From Spirochaetaceae bacterium (lineage in GTDB: Bacteria > Spirochaetota > Spirochaetia > Treponematales > Breznakiellaceae), in the NCBI GenBank assembly GCA_031265535.1, contig JAISCO010000328.1, positions 1 to 5,400 on the forward strand: a stretch of 5,400 nucleotides of DNA, read 5' to 3'. Position 1 is the first letter of the stretch. Every line of letters begins with the position of its first letter. The position numbers and the translations under genes were made by a program. Positions 3,661-5,400 of this stretch are shown piece after piece. The notes below the pieces were generated by a model. That model saw nothing but the letters and a program-made list of their open reading frames with translations. It was not told the DNA's origin and did not search any database.

Positions 3661-5400
3661 TTATAGCGGCGTTTTTTGAGGATCTTCGTAATCTTTATAC
3701 AGAAAGCGGCGGATTTTTTTCTGGGCGTTTTTTTCAAATTCTTCGCCGCGTATCGTAAAGTTGCTGATCTTTTTGTACGCGGGAAGATGACGGTTCACTT
3801 CGTCAATCTCCGCTTTTACCAGCCGGTTAATAAAATCGGCGGTAACAGTTTTGCCGGGATAATCTATTTCCAGCGCCTCATAATTAGGCACGATTATGGC
3901 AAAAATGATTTCGCCAGTTTTTTCGCGCCTGCCCAAAACAAGAACTTCTCCCACAACACGCGAGCTATTGAAATGACTTTCAATTTCTTCGGGGTAAATA
4001 TTCTTTCCACCGCCTGAAACTATCAAATTCTTTTTTCTGCCGTTTATAAAAATAAAGCCGTCGCTGTCTTGATAGCCAAGATCGCCTGTTCTAAGATAGC
4101 CATCCTTTGTAAATATTTCCGCGGTCGCTTCTTGATTTTTATAGTAACCAAGCATCAACGAGGGCGATTTAACAACGATTTCGCCATGTTCACCCACGCC
4201 CAGTTTCCGCGTTTCATCGTTTGGATCGATAATTTTAACGTCCGTGTATTTAACAGGAAGCCCGACAGACTCATTCCGCTTATACCGGGACGTATTTACA
4301 CTGATAAGCGGACTGTTTTCGCTGGTCCCATAACCGTGAACAATATTGAAGCCGAATGAATCAAAAAAATCAGCCGTCTTGGGATTTAACGCGCCGCCGC
4401 CGGCAACCATCATGTTAATGGAAGCGAGACCGGCTTTTTTACGAATAAAACGGAAAATCTTTTTGCCGAACCGGGGATTGCCTTTTTTTGCCGCTGAAAG
4501 CGCGATTTTTCTAAGAAAATCGAGCGCCGCCCGCACTACAACGGGAGTTTTTTGGTACTTTGAGTCTATCGCCGCCATTATTTTTTCATAAAGAAGCGGC
4601 ACAGCTATCAAGAATGTACCGCCGGCATCCCGAATATCATCCAAAACCACTTGTCCAACCAGTTTTGACACGATGATTGTGGGTATGCAGATAGAAAAAG
4701 GGGCAAAAAATGAGCAGGTTGTGGGGTATGTATGATGCAAAGGCAGTACGTTTATAAAAATATCTTTTGAGGTGGGGCGCAGCATACGTATTGCTGCGCC
4801 GGCGTTTGCGATTATTCCTTTGTGGGAAAGCGTAACGCCCTTCGCGAGTCCGGTCGTTCCAGATGTAAACACTATGGATGCCGGGTCATCAGGGGCGATT
4901 GCGCTTTCCGGCGGCAAGACCTGAGCGTCCGCATCCTTTCCAAAGGCGGAAAAATCGTCATTCCCTGATATTTGAACGACCGCGCCGGCGGGAACAAGCC
5001 CCGCGGACACCAGCGACGCGGCAAAATTCGCCTTGCTCTTGGAAAAAAAGAAAGCGCTTGCCTTTGTCGCTTTTATGATGTTAAGACATTCATCTTCAGG
5101 AATAAGAAAATCCAGCGGCACGATTATGCAGCCCGCAATGGCCGTTCCCAGCCAAACCGCCATCCATTCAGGACGGTTTTCGGACCACAAAGCCACACGG
5201 CCGCCCTTAACAAGCCCCAGCTTCAAAAGCCCCCGCGCGACACGCTTACATTCCGCCGCAAAACGTTTGAATGTCCAGACAGTAAAATCTTTTTGTTTTA
5301 ATTCACGGTAAAAAATAGCGTTATCCGCGCCGTGTTCACGCTCGCACCAGTCAAGAAACGCGATAAAATTCTGAAAACTTAAATCCGGCCAATCGGCCAT
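3661..5400 (-). CDS. AMP-forming acyl-CoA synthetase (long-chain fatty acid-CoA ligase family)
   Basis: The enzyme activates a carboxylic acid with ATP to an acyl-AMP and then makes the CoA thioester. The 579-residue length is normal for the family and every core motif is present: the phosphate-binding loop TSGTTGLAKG (179-188), LPLHHTYPTT (219-228), GYGTSE (356-361), the ATP-ribose motif YLRTGDLG (435-442), the hinge GRKKNLIVSGGGKNIYPEE (454-472) and a C-terminal KNAQKKIRR (557-565), where K562 fits the catalytic lysine. There is no signal peptide or clear membrane segment, so it is cytoplasmic or membrane-associated. LDFLIP (97-102), GGGAL (334-338) and the PLHHTYP motif favour a medium- or long-chain acyl substrate over acetate, but the chain length cannot be read from sequence. 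The ATG is the last codon in the window, so no ribosome binding site can be checked and an earlier start cannot be excluded. Base composition is ordinary compared with the AT-rich genes downstream. No clear terminator follows the stop. Confidence 0.96.
   Translation of the reverse strand: MADWPDLSFQNFIAFLDWCEREHGADNAIFYRELKQKDFTVWTFKRFAAECKRVARGLLKLGLVKGGRVALWSENRPEWMAVWLGTAIAGCIIVPLDFLIPEDECLNIIKATKASAFFFSKSKANFAASLVSAGLVPAGAVVQISGNDDFSAFGKDADAQVLPPESAIAPDDPASIVFTSGTTGLAKGVTLSHKGIIANAGAAIRMLRPTSKDIFINVLPLHHTYPTTCSFFAPFSICIPTIIVSKLVGQVVLDDIRDAGGTFLIAVPLLYEKIMAAIDSKYQKTPVVVRAALDFLRKIALSAAKKGNPRFGKKIFRFIRKKAGLASINMMVAGGGALNPKTADFFDSFGFNIVHGYGTSENSPLISVNTSRYKRNESVGLPVKYTDVKIIDPNDETRKLGVGEHGEIVVKSPSLMLGYYKNQEATAEIFTKDGYLRTGDLGYQDSDGFIFINGRKKNLIVSGGGKNIYPEEIESHFNSSRVVGEVLVLGRREKTGEIIFAIIVPNYEALEIDYPGKTVTADFINRLVKAEIDEVNRHLPAYKKISNFTIRGEEFEKNAQKKIRRFLYKDYEDPQKTPL

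Noticed and set aside
3432..3737. Minus-strand 101-codon frame across repeat copy C
   Set aside because: It overlaps the end of the ligase and the start of the 92-aa gene in another phase and consists largely of translated repeat.
3676..5311. Several plus-strand frames opposite the ligase
   Set aside because: They are antisense shadows of a complete, well-conserved ligase gene.

Overview
The window looks like part of a spirochaete chromosome, probably a Treponema-like gut organism. This is inference from three things: a long surface lipoprotein with a relaxed lipobox (F-A-S-C) followed by an Ig-like region, a treponeme-style acyl-CoA/AMP ligase, and intergenic DNA crowded with short perfect hairpins. 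No rRNA, tRNA or other marker that would fix the taxon is present. All five convincing protein genes are on the minus strand.

Layout in the direction of transcription (right to left): (1) 5400-3661, a complete AMP-forming acyl-CoA ligase of ordinary base composition. (2) 3631-3539, intergenic repeat copy C. (3) 3525-2796, a visibly AT-rich two-gene module: a 92-residue unknown protein overlapping by 8 bp a PIN-domain ribonuclease-type protein. This has the form of a type II toxin-antitoxin pair. (4) 2799-2732, repeat copy B, a direct repeat of copy C. (5) 2717-1971, a Fic adenylyltransferase-type protein carrying its own N-terminal inhibitory helix. (6) 1970-884, over 1 kb without a convincing protein gene but full of structure: a GC-rich block, a ~200-bp nested inverted-repeat region behind an extended -10 promoter on the plus strand, a 7-bp tandem repeat, two terminator-like hairpins facing opposite ways, and an inverted relative (copy A) of the B/C repeat. 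(7) 883-1, a lipoprotein cut by the window edge.

The accessory part is 1971-3631. The AT-rich 92-aa/PIN pair sits exactly between two direct repeats, copy B is the leader of the Fic gene, and copy C is the leader of the 92-aa/PIN pair. Each transcription unit thus carries the same repeat as its leader, as would be expected of repeat-bounded cassettes or of repeats used as insertion or recombination sites. No integrase or transposase is in view. The most interesting items are this repeat-bounded toxin-antitoxin-like module with an uncharacterised 92-aa partner, and the promoter-led nested hairpin region at 1496-1721, which could be a structured non-coding RNA or a small non-autonomous repeat element.
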